Source: Mantis religiosa (taxonomy: Eukaryota > Arthropoda > Insecta > Mantodea > Mantidae). From it: DNA of 64,000 nt. Position numbers and translations under genes: made by a program. Location: NCBI GenBank assembly GCA_030765055.1, contig CM060958.1, positions 75,722,985 through 75,786,984 of the forward strand, written 5' to 3'. Of this stretch, positions 1 through 11,380 are shown one piece after another. The notes beneath the pieces are model-generated. The model saw only the letters and a program-made list of their open reading frames with translations, was not told the DNA's origin and made no database searches. How positions within the stretch are numbered: position 1 is the stretch's first letter; each line of letters opens with the position of its first letter.

Positions 1-440
1 CACAGCATTCAATTTGACATATCCCAGATTTTTTGTTAGATGGAATGGCATCTTTGATGTTTGGGAAAAAAACCACAACATAAATCCAGAACCAAAATTA
101 CTAAAACATACAACAGGAAAACAAGAACTGTCCACATGGGAACAAATCTTTATTTAAAAAAATAGGAACAAAGTATTCAATTTCGACATCCCCCAGAAAG
201 ATTTGTTCAGCAAGTTCCTCGAACTGCCACCAGAGGAGACTGATGACAAAATATTGCCAGTTACACCAAGGAGAACCAGTCGATGTCTGGCTGAGGATAG
301 AGGGAAGGCCTCTGAAACTAGTTCCGGGAAAATTTAAAAGTAAGTGTTGTTTAGTGTCATTAATCGACTCCCAATAAATTTAATTTATACAACAACACTG
401 TTTTCAACACTTCCATGAAAGGATTTAAGTAAATGATTAG
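1..440. mobile_element. Rearranged 3' end of a Penelope-like element
   Basis: Bases 1-60 match, in the same orientation, the stretch at about 56820-56880, which is the antisense of the GIY-YIG nuclease region of the PLE at 56400-58140. Bases 66-338 are in the opposite orientation and encode that PLE's C-terminus in sense (PEPKLLKHT, STWEQIFI, NFDIPQKDLF, then AEDRGKASET and a stop), with one internal stop after STWEQIFI. The two parts are therefore joined head to head by an inversion. The tail (about 338-430) runs through CATTAATCGACTCCCAATAA, a segment that recurs at 3950-4096 and 41166-41213. The left boundary lies outside the window. Confidence 0.75.
291..318 (+). ncRNA. Hammerhead-like motif, PLE C-terminus
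   Basis: CTGAGGA (291-297), T, a five- to six-base stem (AGAGG/CCTCT) closed by a short loop, then GAAAC (314-318). It has the CUGANGA...GAAA layout of the hammerhead core, but with an extra U before stem II. The same bases encode AEDRGKASET near the PLE stop codon. Catalysis is not established. Confidence 0.4.
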
Positions 441-500
441 ATAGAAAATGAAGCTAGTTACAGTGAAGCAATGAATATTATACAAATATAACATTTGTAT
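430..500. repeat. Fragment of a fold-back repeat
   Basis: The segment with AATGAAGCTAGTTACAGTGA and the following ATTATACAAATATAA matches, in one or other orientation, the outer arms of the fold-back elements at 23947-24107, 24404-25165 and 60923-61218. Only one arm is present here, so this is a broken copy. Confidence 0.5.
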
Positions 501-689
501 AAGTAAAATGAGACTCAGTTTATTCCCTTGAAGATTAGGCTTGGAAGTTGTAACTCTTCTCTCCTCTCCATTAACACAATTTTAGACTTAAACCCTCCTC
601 TTTTGCTGCTTTTGACTGGATATTATTGAACATCTGCTATGTCTGCAACAAAAGCCAGAAAAGTATCATAATATTTATGTATATATGTA

Positions 690-840
690 CTTAGGCTTTC
701 ACGGCCAGTGTCCATTTGAAGTAAAGTGTCTTCCAGGCTTGTAGACTGTGGCTGAAACAGGTTTGAGCGAAACATCAGAAGCAATTTTTACTTTTCAACC
801 ACAGCCTACAAGCCCAGAATGAACTTTACTTATGATAATA
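690..840. repeat. Inverted-repeat (snap-back) element
   Basis: About 34 bp near 717-750 (through GGCTTGTAGACTGTGG) is the imperfect reverse complement of about 799-834 (CCACAGCCTACAAGCCC and on). The loop contains GAGCGAAACATCAG, the 3' half of the hammerhead-like motif. A related copy interrupts the hAT pseudogene near 30343-30470. No target-site duplication was found. Confidence 0.6.
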
Positions 841-1713
841 TTGATTGATATTTTTAAAATAATGTCATTGAGATTGAGTGAAAATGTAAACCTTAACTAG
901 TCTTTAAATTTTTAATTTTTGGACTAATATCAGAAGAAACGTTGTTTCAAAACTATGTTTCTTTGCATAATCTATTCTAATTTTAAATTTTTGGACATAT
1001 GTCAGACTGTATGTCTGTCAGAAGAAACATTATTTTATAACTATGTACAGGAGCTGATGAAAATGTTATGAAAACAGGTATATTCTAAAGTTTTTGAACC
1101 TAAGGTTTATGTAAAGTTTCATTCATGTGGATATTGAAATTACAATGTAAAATCTTTTTATGTACAAATACACCAAGTTCAGAAAACTCAACACAAAATA
1201 TAGGCTATGTGCAATTGGATATGTGCAATGAAGGAATATACCTAAGTATACCAATTACACCATTGTGATTACAGCAACATTGTGTGAGAAACACGTCGGT
1301 GCTTCTTTCTTTCTAAATATAAGATAGGTAATTGAAACCTCAGATGGTTTATTGTCACATTACAGAGGATGTATTGTATGTATAAATACATTTATTTATT
1401 AACACAGGAGAATGTTTAGCCTGCCTCTGTGTTGTCTGTGCCCCTTCTGTCCCCTGGTCATAGGTCACATTTGGTTTCTTCGGCTGGTCTGTAATTAGTA
1501 GTATTAGTAGTAATGATGTACCAGTGGAGACACTGTTATTTCTAATTTTTAAGATAGAAATATTTCTTTTAATTAAGTTTTCAGAATTGTTCAAAAATAA
1601 AATACCACATATTTTGTTAGTATATTTTCTTTTCTTTATGATCTGTGAAAGTGAACTAATGAGTCAAAACAACCATAAATTATTGATAATATGTAAAATC
1701 CTATTCTTTTCAG
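841..1713. other. Unassigned, presumably Mesh1 intron
   Basis: AT-rich sequence with no exon or repeat I recognise. It lies directly upstream of the Mesh1 terminal exon, so it should be at least partly intronic. Short ATG-started frames here show no family resemblance. Confidence 0.4.
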
Positions 1714-1938
1714 ATTGTTCATGCAGCTAGTTCAAGTCCAGGAGCAAAGTTAATAAAGTTAGCAGACAAATTATACAATTTACGAGATCTTGAGAGAGCT
1801 ACTCCTGAAGGATGGAGTGAAGAGAGAGTTCATAAATATTTTGAGTGGTCCAAAAGTGTAGTGAATGGTCTTAGAGGCACAAACAAAAACCTGGAAAATA
1901 ACTTGGATGTTATTTTTAAAAAGCATAAAATATTGTAA
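1714..1938 (+). CDS. Mesh1: Mesh1 (HDDC3) terminal exon
   Basis: The exon begins after a polypyrimidine run and AG (CTATTCTTTTCAG ends at 1713), stays open for 74 codons and stops at TAA 1936-1938. It reads through SSPGAKLIKLADKLYNLRDL, then TPEGWSEERVHKYFEW and GLRGTN, the characteristic C-terminal third of MESH1, the metazoan SpoT-like HD hydrolase. Known biochemistry of the family is Mn-dependent removal of the 3' pyrophosphate from (p)ppGpp and of phosphate from NADPH. The Asp in KLADK corresponds to the last metal-binding Asp of the HD domain; the other metal ligands lie on upstream exons outside this window. The frame has no disruptions, so this is probably a live gene rather than a retrocopy: the acceptor site shows an intron upstream. 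Confidence 0.93.
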   Translation: MVHAASSSPGAKLIKLADKLYNLRDLERATPEGWSEERVHKYFEWSKSVVNGLRGTNKNLENNLDVIFKKHKIL

Positions 1939-1984
1939 ATATAATGGTGAATAATAATGCTATTTTCTTATGATCAGATGTTCA

Positions 1985-1990
1985 AATAAA
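1985..1990 (+). promoter_or_regulatory. Mesh1: Polyadenylation signal AATAAA of Mesh1
   Basis: AATAAA lies 47 bases after the Mesh1 stop codon, at a normal distance for a short 3' UTR. It is the first canonical signal downstream. The cleavage site itself cannot be read from sequence. Confidence 0.7.
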
Positions 1991-2070
1991 TCAGGCATAC
2001 CTTTTTGTTATGCAAATAATCATTTCTTCTACACTAGCCATATGAAGGCTAAAGTTTGAATGAGTACAGC

Positions 2071-2165
2071 CAGACTGAAAAATTCAATGCCATAGCCGGG
2101 ATTTGAACCACCGATCTCCCAGTCTTCGTCCGGTTGCTCTAAAAGACTGAGCTACTATGGCTAAC
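2071..2165 (-). repeat. tRNA-derived SINE
   Basis: Read on the minus strand it starts GCCATAGTAGCTCAGTC, has a second promoter block GGTTCAAATCC, and closes with CTATGGC that pairs with its first seven bases. It continues into GCATTGAATTTTTCA. The same head and tail recur at 24137-24230, 46290-46446 and 49800-49890. The anticodon loop lacks the universal T33 and the T stem is imperfect, so it is a SINE and not a working tRNA gene. Confidence 0.7.
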
Positions 2166-2872
2166 ATTTGTTATACTTAATTTTATTAACCATATGAAAG
2201 ACTCATATTTTAGAAATGGGAAGGATAGGCAAAATAAGTATTCAAAGGGCAAAATTTTGTACATGTCAGCTAAGAAAACAACTTATTTATAATTTCATTA
2301 CTGCTACTTCTTTTGACTTGGCATGCATCTAAGTAAAAAGATTGTGGACAAGAATAGCTATGAAACTTGGAGCATAAACTGACCACAAGTACAGAGCATC
2401 ATGTGTAAAATACTTTAAAATACTCGTACTCATTCATAGTTCCTGATACACCAATGGGATGAAAGGCTGGGAAGCACATTAAATGCATGCAACGAACTAT
2501 TGATAGAAATTATTTTTGCTCCTGGTACCTTTTATTAGCACATTGAATATGATGAATGTACAAAAATTGTACATAAAACCTGGCAGAAAGTCTATAGATG
2601 TTATCATGTAACATTAAATTTTGAATAGTGTGACACAGCAGCTATACTGTGCCAGGTTATTGCAAAGTCAGCATTGGATCTTTGGGAAAGCTAAACAAGT
2701 TAAGGTGCAAGCTTGCCCAAAGTAAACATGATAAGCACTATAATATAAAGTATTAACCGGGCTTGTGGTTAATATACTATACCACAATGTGGTTAATATA
2801 TTGTGGCTATTAATACTTTATATTAATAGTTAAGCACTATTCCCAGGGAGCTAGGATCTTCTGGAGACTTGT
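2166..2872. other. No feature recognised
   Basis: AT-rich intergenic sequence. The only structure seen is a local inverted repeat around 2745-2835 built from TTAATACTTTATA-like runs. Confidence 0.4.
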
Positions 2873-5770
2873 ATGTTGCAAATAGTGTGTCAAAAATCAT
2901 ATCGAAGTTGCGTCGAAAATCATATCGAAGTTGCAGGAATCCTGAAAAATTTCTGTGCAGCAGTCATTGGCTTCTACAGACCTCCAAAAGGAGACATTAA
3001 CATCTTTTTTGATAAAATAGCATTAGTGCTAGAGCATGTCCTTACGCATAGTCGCCAAAATATCATACTAATGGGTGATTTTAACATTGATTTTCTAAAG
3101 ACCTCAACTACAAGAAGCAGATTTATGCATCTCCTAAATGAATATCATTTAAAACCCCTCATCCAAGAACCTACGCAAATTACTACATCATCTAAAACAG
3201 CTATCGATAATATACTTACAAATTTAGGGCATTTGAACTTCTCAGCAAATGTGTTACAAACTTGTTTATCAGATTATACTGCACAATACTTTACTGTATA
3301 TAATGTGGCAAAGTCGCCTGAAATAGCGTGTAAAATTTTCAAAAGCACAAAACTAAGTCATTTGTTTAATACAGCTTCTTTAAATGAGCTTAAAACTGCC
3401 CTTACCAACGAAACCTGGGAAGGAATAATCTTGAACAGGATCCAAACATAAAATTAAAGAAATCATATGACATACTAAATTTTCATATTGATATTCATTG
3501 CTCCCCCATTTCAAGTTTGATAAGTAAACAAAACAATAAAGCAAAAGCAACTCACTGGATAACTCTGGAAATAAAGAAACTACGCATTTTATTAAAGTTA
3601 GCTACAGAAAAGAAAAATAGTAACAGCAATCCTGGCCTTACAAACGTAGATATAAAAGCTTTAAAAAATAAATATGATCAAGCAGTAGCAACGGCTAAAC
3701 AAAACAGTATCATGGAAAGGATCCACCTCTCTTCAAATATAAGTAAAACCAGTTGGCAAATAATAAATGAATTTCGTAAACCCTCAAGACATTCCACTCA
3801 AAATGATATAACTCTAAAATCAGGCAGCAGCAAGATCTTTGAACCTCTAAAAGTAGCTGAAACCTTCAACACTTTCTTTGCCTCTGTAGGAGAAAACGTG
3901 AATCAAAAAACCAATGTAGATGTATCTTCATCAAAACAGTCAAGTTTTTAAATCCTTTTATGGAAGTGTTGAAAACAGTGTTGTTGTATAAATTAAATTA
4001 ATTGGGAGTCGATTAATAACACAAAACAAAACACAAAATAACACAAAAGTGAGTGTTGTTTTGTGTTATTAATCGACTCCCAATTAATTTAATTAAGTCA
4101 AGTTTTTATCTTTATCCTACAGATACTACTGAAATAGTAAACATAATAAAGTTGCTAAAAACAAAAAACAGCATTGACACTGATGGGATACCATGTGATT
4201 ATCAAATAGCGAAACCACTTGCATCTATAGTAAACTCCTGCTTAGAAATGGGTATTTTTTATAGCAAAAGTGATCCCAGTATTCAAAAATGGTGACAGGA
4301 ATGACAAATAATTATAGGCCTATATTGATACTACCTGCCATATCTTAAATTTTCGAACGTGTACTGTATAATAGAATAATTAAATCCATAACCAAATACA
4401 GCTTACTACCAAAAGAACAAAATGACTTTGTAAACAAAAGATCCATAAACACTGCAATAACAGACTGCATCGAAAATGTAATAAATGAAGTTGACTCTTG
4501 TAATCACACTGTGGGCATACTCCTTGATCATACTAAAGCTTTCGACTGCATAGATGTTAGTATTCTAATGCACAATCTGTATAAATTAGGCTTTAGAGGA
4601 TTAGGCTACAAATTGATAAACTCATACATGACAAATAGAAAACAGCTGGTACATTTAAAATCTGCTAACGGAGATTATGAATCATATGGCGTTACCCAAG
4701 GTTCAATATTGGGTCCGCTACTATTTATTTTATACATGCATGATATAAAAAATAGCACACCAACCAATATAATACAGTATGCGGATGATACAACAATTAT
4801 AATTAATGATAAAGATGCAAATGCACTCGAAAACTACACGAATGCTACAGTAAATTCCATAAATAAATATTTCAGTGACTCCAACTTAACTGTAAACTCC
4901 AAGAAATGTGAAATTATAATCTTTGGTTACAGGAATTATTATCTAAAATGTAGATTATGTAAACTTACTAGGATTAAATATAGACAGGACATTAATTTAT
5001 AATAGCCATATCGACAAACTGGCACTACAAATTAGCAAAAGCTTATTTGTTTTGAGAACTCTTAAAAATTACATTCCATGTACAACAGCTAAAATTATAT
5101 ATTTTGCCCATATTCTCTCGGCCTTATCCTATGGGATAGAAATTTGAGGTAACTCCAGTAAAACAAACCTCAGTAGGATATTCATACCCAAAAAAGTGCT
5201 ATTTGATATATAGGGAATTTAAAACATACAGATTCTTGCAAAAATACCTTTCGGCAAACAAAGATACTCATACACCCGAGCTTATTTATTTATAGATCTA
5301 TTCTTCACCTGGTTAATCATAAGTTTCCAATGAAAACAAACTCAGATATCCATAACTATGATACAAGGGGCAAAAATAATCTCGCTATTCCAGGACACAG
5401 AATGCACTTATATGAAAAGATGCCTAGTTATACAGGAATAAAATTCTATAATGTATTTCCGGCTTCAATTAGAACTTGTAATAATTTAAATACATTTAAA
5501 ACACATTTAAAATCCTTTCTAATAGATAATGCATTTTATACCATCGAAAAATGTATGTGGCACTGTACAAATAACTAGGCTTTATTACTAATTTTAGCAT
5601 ATTATATTTATTTTTAAATTCTATACCATTAAGCAATTTATGACTAGCTTGTATATTTAATTTGATCTCTCCATTATTTTGTTATTTCTAATCGTTTACT
5701 TTTAAGAGAGAGTATGTATTACAAATGATATGCCTTAATTGTGTTCAAACACTGTATTAAGTTGCAATAA
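2873..5770 (+). pseudogene. CR1/Jockey-type LINE, EN-RT pseudogene
   Basis: Broken ORF2 of a non-LTR retrotransposon. The 5' part carries the second half of an APE-type endonuclease: GFYRPPKGD, MGDFNIDFL, TAIDNIL and a degraded SDH (now SDY). The reverse transcriptase shows NYRPI-like sequence near 4310, ILLDHTKAFDCID, VTQGSILGPLLF and the catalytic YADDT at 4778-4792. The C-terminus (5330-5578) has the NYDTRGKNN and YTGIKFYNVFPASIR pattern typical of CR1/L2/Jockey-group tails. The 3' end is near TTGCAATAAATATGA (5763-5777). There are several frameshifts, the N-terminal EN is missing, and a palindromic insertion sits at 3950-4096. A 23 bp tandem duplication (2893-2937) lies at the 5' edge. 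Confidence 0.85.
3950..4096. repeat. Palindromic PLE-tail insertion with 11 bp TSD
   Basis: A 147 bp insert is flanked by the exact duplication GTCAAGTTTTT (3939-3949 and 4097-4107). The left part is the reverse complement of the PLE tail at 340-430; the right part repeats the same tail forward from about 4048. Taking out the insert plus one duplication removes 158 bp and puts the LINE frames on either side into the same frame (SSF either side), so it landed in the LINE while that frame was still continuous here. Confidence 0.88.
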
Positions 5771-5772
5771 AT

Positions 5773-6210
5773 ATGAATAGTGTCCCAATCCCTATCCCTC
5801 TGCTTTGTTGTGGTGGATCAGGCCAACGACCCGGAAGCAAAAGTCTGTTATCCATGGTTGATAGTAAACAAACCACAGATGAAACAGGAGAGGCACGGAG
5901 AAGAAAGGAACAACGAAAAGAAGAAAGAAGCAAAGAAGGTTATGGTATGTTGTGAATCCATAATAAAAGACAGTGATAAAAAGTGAAATGGTAAATGTAA
6001 ACGTACTTAGGGGGATGAAAGTGCAGTATCTGCCAAATGTTTTGGAGAAAGTAGCTGGTGCAAAAGAAGCCAGAGTAGTGGTGTTGCATGTCAGCACAAG
6101 CGACATTTCAAGATTCAACAGTGCAGATGAAGTGGTGGGGGAGGTGTACTCGGTGATTAGGGCTGCAAAAAAGTGCTTTCCAGTGGCAAGAATTGTGGTA
6201 TAGTAGCCGC
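5773..6210 (+). pseudogene. LINE ORF1 fragment with esterase-like domain
   Basis: Frames between 5780 and 6203 give CCESIIKDSDK, then LRGMKVQYLP and ARVVVLHVSTSDISRF followed by a helix ending FPVARIVV. This is the GDS...GTNDI layout of the SGNH-esterase-like domain found in ORF1 of some CR1-group LINEs; the expected Gly-Thr-Asn is degraded to STS. It abuts the 3' end of the preceding LINE but cannot be its own ORF1, which should lie upstream. Start and end are approximate. Confidence 0.5.
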
Positions 6211-6519
6211 GTTCTTTGAATTCCAGGCGACGACAAAGTGAATGCAAAGGTTTCACCTCTGACCGCTCATTCCACATGGAAACAATTTAAGGGTCTTCCA
6301 TCCTAATATGGGGTGGTCCTTCACCAAGTAATAGCGCGGTTGCAATATTTTTCTTGTGTCCTTAGATGTTCAGTGTCTGCTATTAGCTTACACTGTGAAC
6401 ACATGCTTCTTATGTGTGTTAATTAAGCTTTTATTTATAGAAGTTACATAGTGTTTTACTTAGTGTAGTTAGTGTAGTTTTATAAATTTATTAACGTTTA
6501 GTACTTGCGTAGTTTAAGA

Positions 6520-7790
6520 TGTGGAGACCGTGGGAATCGAACGAAGTTTCTCTCCCTCCGGCTGCACCGGAAAATGACCCCCTTGCCAAGTACCAGTGGT
6601 TCCGGAACTCCGAAGAAAAAAAAAACGACGTACAAAAACCGTGAAGAAGCAATGCTAGATTTTCGTGTGCAATATTCCTGAATATGTGAAAAACAATAAT
6701 TTAGGCAGCAAGGATTCGATTTCTGAGACTGCAAGAATACTGAAGTTGGACAGGGAAACTGTGCGGAATGTTATGCAGAGAGGCCCAGGGACTCCTAAAA
6801 AGCCAGGTAACAAAAGGGCCAAATTTAATAAAGTAGATAATTTTGGCTATGACTTTATAAGGCGCGAAGTGTATCGATTTTATGGCAAAGGGCAGTCGCC
6901 AACTGTCCAAGAACTTTTGCAGCATCTGAAAAGTGTGGCAGATTTTCCTTACACTTAGGGAACTGCTAAAGAAGCTGGGTTTTCGATTTCACGGTCTGTA
7001 AAAGAAAAATGTAGTGATGGAATCAGCAAGAATAGTGGCTTAGCGATATAAATTCCTGCACAGACTACGAGAGCTGCATTCGCAAGGTTTCAGGATCGTG
7101 TATCTGGATGAGACTTGGTTCGACACTCATGACGTAACTAAGATGGGATGGGACGGCGGTAGCTGCAACATGTGCCCTCCGTTACGAGGGAAGCGTATTA
7201 TGGTGCTTAATGCTGGGTGTAAAGAAGGGTGGGTGCCAAACTGTCTTTGTCAGCGAAGAACACAAAGGACTGCAAAGCTGATAGTCATGATGAAATGGCA
7301 GCAGAGGTATTTGAAAAGTGGTTTTCCAATAGTCTGCTTGAGAACTTGCCAAACAACAGAAAATGTGTGATAATAATGGACAATGCAGGCTACCATTCGC
7401 GGCAGTTTAAAATTCCATCCATGAAAACGTGAGCACAAGATATTATTTCGTTCATGAAAGAACATAACATACCGGTACCAAATCCTGTTCTCATAAAAGC
7501 CGTCCTTATACATAAAATTAAGTCTGCAAATATAACTAAAACGTATGTGGTTGATGAACTTGCAGCTTCTCGCGGCCATGAAGTTTTGAGTCTTCCACCC
7601 TATAACTGCATATTTAATCCTATAGAACTCATATGAGCTAATTTGAAACGATTCGTCAGGAAACAACATGACACCTACCTTAAATGCAAGCGTGTGTGAG
7701 CTGTTGCGTGAAGTTACAAAAAGAATTGACTACAACATTTGGTCATGCGTCCAGCGCACCACCAAAGCGCTAATTGTTCCCTTTTGTACT
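6520..7790 (+). pseudogene. IS630/Tc1-type transposase, DD~82E
   Basis: Degenerate DDE transposase. The N-terminus (about 6665-6957) has a helix-turn-helix-like stretch, SISETARILKLDRETVRNVM. The first catalytic Asp is in YLDETWFD (about 7107), the second in IIMDNAGYH (7379) and the Glu in FNPIEL (7625). From the second D to the E is 246 bases, exactly 82 codons in one frame, with an internal TGA near 7430. This is far beyond the 34-39 residues of Tc1/mariner and fits the DD82E group described as Sailor. Frameshifts separate the first D from the rest. I could not define terminal inverted repeats. Confidence 0.75.
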
Positions 7791-7924
7791 TGCGTTATAT
7801 TTCGTAATTCAGAGATATTTTTTTAAATAAAGAGAAATTGCATTGCTAGCTAATAATCTGTCATTACATCTAAATCACAATACATGTCATATTCGTTTTA
7901 CATACTAAAAACTGTCATTTTTTA

Positions 7925-8432
7925 TGCGCAGAGGACCTACCCTAAAGTCCGAAGACCCTGGCATCCTTCTACCCGGGAGCGATAGAAAACCCCGGGGCTC
8001 TTTCCACAGGTCAATGCCTGGTTTCCTAAAAAGCCCCCCATCGACAACGTCAAGACGGGATGGAAGTGGATACGCCACTTAAGCGCATCAACCCCGCGGG
8101 GAAGACTACCGAAAAACCTCGGTGGGGCCGCCTGGTGATCTAACACACCTTCTATTAGCTCTGCAGGCTAGTACCCGGGACTTATTAGGCAACCCTCTAC
8201 CCCCTCCGGACGGCCGTAGCCTGGCCGGAGTTACCCGATTTTGCGCGGGTGTCGGGAACACTGCCACCTCGAGTCCAACCCAATCCGGACAACTCCCCAG
8301 CAGGAGGGACTCGCCAGTTGGGCTCGAGGTTCCCCTACTAACGTCAGAGGTATCACGAGTGCTAGGGGTCCGCAGCGCTCGCACCACAGCAGCTGAAGGG
8401 GACGGATCCCCTCTCCTAAGGTAAAAAAAAAA
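7925..8432 (+). mobile_element. GC-rich LINE 3' region with poly(A)
   Basis: This ~500 bp block is markedly more GC-rich than its surroundings, has no credible coding frame and ends in CTAAGGTAAAAAAAAAA. Its 5' part (CTTCTACCCGGGAGCGAT, GGGGCTCTTTCCA) also occurs in the same relative orientation at the 3' end of the minus-strand LINE at 41985-43422, and most of the block occurs at 36640-37085 (minus). I infer a 5'-truncated copy of that Jockey-type LINE's 3' UTR; a SINE sharing the tail is an alternative. Confidence 0.6.
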
Positions 8433-9144
8433 CATTGTCATGTGGAGAGAATTATTTTCTGATCAAAATTACTAGCAAAGCTACGTTCTTAAAAGGACCA
8501 CTCATTGTGTATGATTCTGTTGAACATGGTATTTCTTTTCTAACTTATTTTTGAGTTTTGACGAATGCATTGCTTTTGTTTATATCTTTTCGAATTTGAT
8601 TTCACCACATTCTCTGTTTGCCACAGCAACAGAATGTGTATTTATTTTGTTACTGTGTTCAGACGCACATAAATAATTATTATTCTCAGGGGAACTTATG
8701 CATTTATTTTTACCAAACTAAAGATTAAAAAAAAAAGACAAGCTAAAGATTATTCTTTTATTAGTAAATAAATATGCGTTTGAAAATACATTTATATTTT
8801 ACTTTTAAATATTGACTGACGGTCGTCTGATAATGTCTACGTCTTTAGGGCATGTTTGTAAGTTTCCCTCGGATATGCTAACGTTCAGACTTGTAATATA
8901 TACCTAACAGTATTTCTAACCTTTCTAGAGTAAAGCGTTCATGACATATTTAATTATGTGGAACGTACATGATTATTTATTGAAATTGTTTAACAGAAGC
9001 CCCCCCCCCCCCAAGAAAAACAAATTACCCCGCTTAACTTTATTCAAACTTGTAAAATTAGAAGACATCCATGTAAAAAGCTTCCAGCATTTAAAAAGAG
9101 TAATAGACTTTCCTTACTAGTCTTTCTTTAATTTCTTAGTTTGG

Positions 9145-9177
<33 letters not shown>

Positions 9178-10083
9178 AGGTATTTACTGCTTTGTTAAAC
9201 CCTCGTTAATTCATGCACACCGATGCAATTTAACCCTTTTAAAATTGCAATGATGGTCCTACAACAGGGTGTCACAATGTTTCACTAAGTTTTTCTTGGA
9301 CATTATGTTAATAATACGTATTTAGTTCTTGTGGGTAATATAAGTAATAATACCATAACAGCATAGGTAATATATCTCTTTTCAGTGATGTTATACAGCG
9401 TTGTAACATTGGGATACATTAATTATTTAAAATGTATTTGAAAATATCAATAAGTAAACCAAATGACTAGTTCGTACAGTGAAGTCAGCTGGAAGTTTTT
9501 TTCCTTCTAAACATCGGCAACCCTGGGTAGTCTCAGCTATGAACACGAGCCTAACATTCTTCACTCCTCCGCCCCGGTAAATATAACCTAAGGTGTTTAT
9601 GACATTGTGGTTAGGGGCGAGAACAGCTTTTCCGTACAAAGCGAACCGCCTGGGGATCCTTTGAGTGCGGTCACTATAAGCAGTGTTGCAAGAAGAAGAG
9701 ACGTGAATTTTGAACACATAAAGGCTATACATACAGGTATTCATTGGGCTTGTGGTGCACTAACAGGGTATTTTGCGATAATAGTTGTATCGGAAAAGAT
9801 GTGGTAGGTACATTTAAATAGAAAGGGAGCTTTTGTTTTGGGTGAGGCAATAGAAGTAATTATAAACATCTGCATGGGATAGGGAAACTAATAAAGATAG
9901 CAGATGCTGCTAAAGAAAAAAAAATTACAGTAGGGTAATTTCAGAGGAAATACAAAATCGCATGACTAACGAACACAGCGAGAAATTAGGATATGGTACT
10001 GAAAAAGCATAAGAAAACAAATCAACAAAAGTGAGGGGAAATTCATATTATTTCACCAAAATGTACTATACATTAGCAATAAG
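8433..10083. other. No gene recognised; homopolymer runs
   Basis: AT-rich sequence with a C13 run at 9000-9012 and a T tract near 9145-9169. The stretch 9440-9800 is less AT-rich and has opposing 66- and 105-codon frames, neither resembling a known family. Confidence 0.4.
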
Positions 10084-11375
10084 ATGTTATATATTGAAAT
10101 AAATGTTAATGAGATCAGACCATATATCATGGTTTTAACAGAGCACGGCCTAAAAATCGAAGAGGTGCTAGCAAATAATTATCAAGACTATGTGCTAGGG
10201 GCTCATTACTACAGGCAAGGGTATCTAAGTGGGGGTGGAGCTATTTATGTTGAAAATAATCTAAAGTTTAAAGATAAACATTGCGAGGTGGCTGCAATTG
10301 AGATAATTAAAAAAGAAAGTAATGTAATAGTTATTGGGGTATATCGATCCCCATCAGGAGATAGAGAAATATTTTTCAAGAATTTAGAAAAATTATTAAA
10401 CCTATTACAGAAAAATAATAAGTTAATAATAATGGGAGATCTAAATATCGACATGCTTAAAAATAACAAAGAAAAGCGCACAATGACTGAACTACTAGAC
10501 AGATAGAATTTATCAACGGGAATAGATAAACCCACTAGAGTAACTAAGATTTCGCAATCCTGCATCGACAGTGTTTTCACAAATTTTCCGAAAATAAAAT
10601 ATCCCATTGACAAGGATTAAAATGAGCGCAGGTGGGAAAAATAAAAAACCGGAACCCTGGATGACAACAGGTATAAAACTATCCCCCAAACGAATGCACT
10701 TTTGAAACTCAATAAAAACACCATAAATAAACGAAAGATCATTAAACTATATAAATGACTGTAATGTAATAATAAAGAGAGTTATATAAAATGCAAAAAT
10801 AGCTTACAATATAGAAATAGTTGAAATATCTGAAAATAAAACAAAAGCAATATGGAATGTTGTAAACAGAGTCCATAAGAATAATAACAGCAAACAAATT
10901 GAAAACATAAAAATAATAATAAAGATAAGGAAATTGAAAGTCCAAAAGTAAATTTGTAGTATATTTAATAACCACTATTTAAACATAGTTAACAAAGTCA
11001 AAACCTTAAATACTTCTTCACATGATAAAAACTTAATTACACAGCTAAAGCCAATGGCAATTTTTTAGATAACTGAAGAGGGTGTAATGATAATGGTTTA
11101 TTCACTTATAGACATGACATACATGTTTCAAGTTTCGTCGAAAAAGTTTACATATTACAATATTTAGTTACGTACATCAAGATTTACAAATTTTACAGAA
11201 AAAGAAATACTCAAGCTAAACTGAAAAAATCTAATGGTTTGGATGAAATTTCAAATGAAATTGTCAAAGCTATAAAGCTGAAAACGGTAGAGGTATTGGC
11301 CCATATTCTAAGTGCCTCTCTGACACAGGGAATGTTTCCAGATACATTAAAAAACTTATTGTAAGACCAATATAC
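10084..11375 (+). pseudogene. Second CR1/Jockey-type LINE, truncated
   Basis: The longest frame (10084-10506) is APE-endonuclease: MVLTEHGLK, YLSGGGAIYV, VIGVYRSPSGDREIF and IIMGDLNIDML, followed in another frame by the CIDSVFTNF segment. Degraded RT fingers occur near 11215-11370 (KLKKSNGLDEISNEIVKAIK and GMFPDTLKN across frames). The sequence stops there, next to the duplicated segment starting at 11381, so palm and C-terminus are missing. It resembles the 2873-5770 LINE but is a separate copy. Confidence 0.75.
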
Positions 11376-11380
11376 AAACA

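Noticed and set aside
1524..1730. 68-codon frame overlapping the Mesh1 exon start
   Set aside because: It is in a different frame, lies mostly in the intron and is compositionally AT-rich.
2080..2165. Functional tRNA gene
   Set aside because: Promoter boxes and acceptor pairing are present, but the anticodon loop and T stem are wrong and the sequence recurs as a SINE.
5792..6277. 161-codon minus-strand frame
   Set aside because: It is the antisense of the LINE ORF1 esterase fragment and has no family resemblance.
8106..8441. Overlapping ~100-codon frames in the GC-rich block
   Set aside because: High GC makes stops rare; the block is a repeated non-coding LINE 3' region.
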